This document shows positions 13,677 through 14,437 of a stretch of 14,437 nt of DNA, piece after piece. The translations under genes and the position numbers were made by a program. The notes under the pieces are model-generated. The model saw nothing but the letters and a program-made list of their open reading frames with translations. It was not told where the DNA came from and searched no databases. Each line of letters begins with the position of its first letter. Within the stretch, counting starts at the first letter, position 1. The DNA is from Deltaproteobacteria bacterium. GTDB taxonomy: Bacteria > Desulfobacterota > Desulfuromonadia > Geobacterales > DSM-12255. The stretch is taken from contig JAGFXN010000009.1 in NCBI GenBank assembly GCA_017861215.1, positions 1-14,437 of the forward strand, given 5' to 3'.

Positions 13677-14437
13677 TGCTGTATCATATACTGTATCCAC
13701 TTGCCGCCGATATCAGGCTGTTGAATGTCTTCAAGTATCTTACCTTCCGAACGATCTACGCCATGATAACAGCGCTGCTGGTAGCCTTCTTTATCGGCCC
13801 GTGGGTTATCAGGAAGCTGGAAGGTCTGCAGGCACGGCAGGTGATCCGGACCGACGGACCGGAATCGCACCTGAAAAAGCAGGGGACGCCTACCATGGGG
13901 GGAGTGCTGATCCTGGCGGCCATTCTGATCCCTACCCTGCTCTGGGCTGATCTGACCAACAGGTATATCTGGCTGGCGCTCTTCATTATCACCGGCTACG
14001 GCATCATCGGTTTTGTCGATGACTACAAGAAGGTGGTAGAAAAGAATCCCAAGGGGCTGACCCCGCGGCAGAAGATGTTCTGGCAGGTCCTGCTTGCCGG
14101 GGCGGTCGCCATAATCCTCTACATTCTCCCCGGCTTCTCCGAAGAGATCTACTTCCCCTTCTTCAAAAAGCTCCATCCGGATCTCGGCTATTTCTACATA
14201 CCTTTTGTTGCCCTGGTGATTGTCGGTGCGAGCAATGCCGTCAATCTTACCGACGGACTGGATGGACTTGCCATCGGCCCTGTCTCTATCAACGCCGCCA
14301 CCTATATGATCTTTGCCTACATTGCCGGCAATTTCAAGCTCGCCACCTATCTGCAGATGCCCTATGTCGCCGGTACCGGCGAGCTCGCCATCCTCTGCGG
14401 GGCGATGGTCGGCGCCGGGCTGGGCTTTCTCTGGTAC
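13676..14437 (+). CDS. mraY: Phospho-N-acetylmuramoyl-pentapeptide-transferase MraY, 5' part
   Basis: MraY moves phospho-MurNAc-pentapeptide from UDP to undecaprenyl phosphate, making lipid I in the inner membrane. The frame starts at ATG 13676, sharing a base with the murF TGA, with GGAGGGAGAG just upstream, and stays open to the right edge: 254 of about 360 expected residues. The start MLYHILYPL is typical. Membrane segments alternate with the known motifs: KKQGTPTMGGVLIL (67-80), the aspartate pair in FVDDYKK (D115-D116), NPKGLTPRQKM (124-134), and NAVNLTDGLDGLA (187-199). The catalytic Asp cluster is intact so far; the third key aspartate region and the last membrane segments lie beyond the window. 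The periplasmic loop around 153-172 (PGFSEEIYFPFFKKLHPDLG) seems normal. Confidence 0.96.
   Translation, partial: MLYHILYPLAADIRLLNVFKYLTFRTIYAMITALLVAFFIGPWVIRKLEGLQARQVIRTDGPESHLKKQGTPTMGGVLILAAILIPTLLWADLTNRYIWLALFIITGYGIIGFVDDYKKVVEKNPKGLTPRQKMFWQVLLAGAVAIILYILPGFSEEIYFPFFKKLHPDLGYFYIPFVALVIVGASNAVNLTDGLDGLAIGPVSINAATYMIFAYIAGNFKLATYLQMPYVAGTGELAILCGAMVGAGLGFLWY

Noticed and set aside
12357..13700. 447-residue open frame on the minus strand opposite murF
   Set aside because: It mirrors the GC-rich murF gene, has no recognisable motif, and murF is certain on the plus strand. Long antisense frames are expected in GC-rich DNA.
1..14437. CRISPR arrays, tRNA or rRNA genes, riboswitches, attachment sites
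   Set aside because: I looked for regular spaced repeats, tRNA-like cloverleafs with a T-loop motif, and long structured leaders, and saw none.

Overview
The window looks like chromosomal DNA from a Gram-negative deltaproteobacterium of the Geobacter/Pelobacter (Desulfuromonadales) type. This is inference, from three things: GC-rich codon use; a division and cell-wall (dcw) cluster whose FtsI carries a C-terminal PASTA domain and whose MurE has the meso-diaminopimelate signature; and a PAS protein ending in a paired CxxC module that I associate with Geobacter-like signalling proteins. No rRNA, tRNA, CRISPR array or intact mobile element is visible.

Left part (1-1861): a partial PEP/pyruvate-binding-domain gene (minus strand) runs off the left edge. 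It is followed by a loose stretch of about 300 bp that is more AT-rich than its surroundings and holds inverted repeats. Next comes a 50-codon remnant of the N-terminus of a type I restriction-modification methyltransferase (hsdM), then a complete PAS-domain signalling protein. This is the least orderly part and looks like the scar of a lost restriction locus.

Middle (1862-6723, minus strand): a compact operon read mtnA -> glnE -> 64-aa ORF -> queF. mtnA/glnE and glnE/ORF64 each overlap by 4 bp (ATGA), so translation is probably coupled. The products are a methylthioribose-1-phosphate isomerase, the bifunctional glutamine synthetase adenylyltransferase, an unrecognised small helical protein, and the queuosine enzyme QueF. 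They share no obvious pathway.

Right part (6891-14437, plus strand): a divergent intergenic region separates mtnA from the start of the dcw cluster, mraZ-rsmH-ftsL-ftsI-murE-murF-mraY, with mraY cut by the right edge. A near-consensus sigma-70 promoter (TTGACA, 17 bp, TATAGT) sits just upstream. Immediately after it are four GTGG boxes with an exact 10-bp period, overlapping the mraZ start; this is the expected form of a MraZ autoregulatory operator. Genes overlap or lie within about 30 bp, consistent with one transcript. MraZ regulates the cluster, RsmH methylates 16S rRNA, FtsL and FtsI act in septal peptidoglycan synthesis, and MurE, MurF and MraY make UDP-MurNAc-pentapeptide and lipid I.

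I see no clearly new biological system. The best items for a second look are the unusually regular MraZ operator, the truncated hsdM next to an 11-bp inverted repeat, the conserved-looking small ORF between glnE and queF, and the hairpin that places the rsmH stop codon in its loop.
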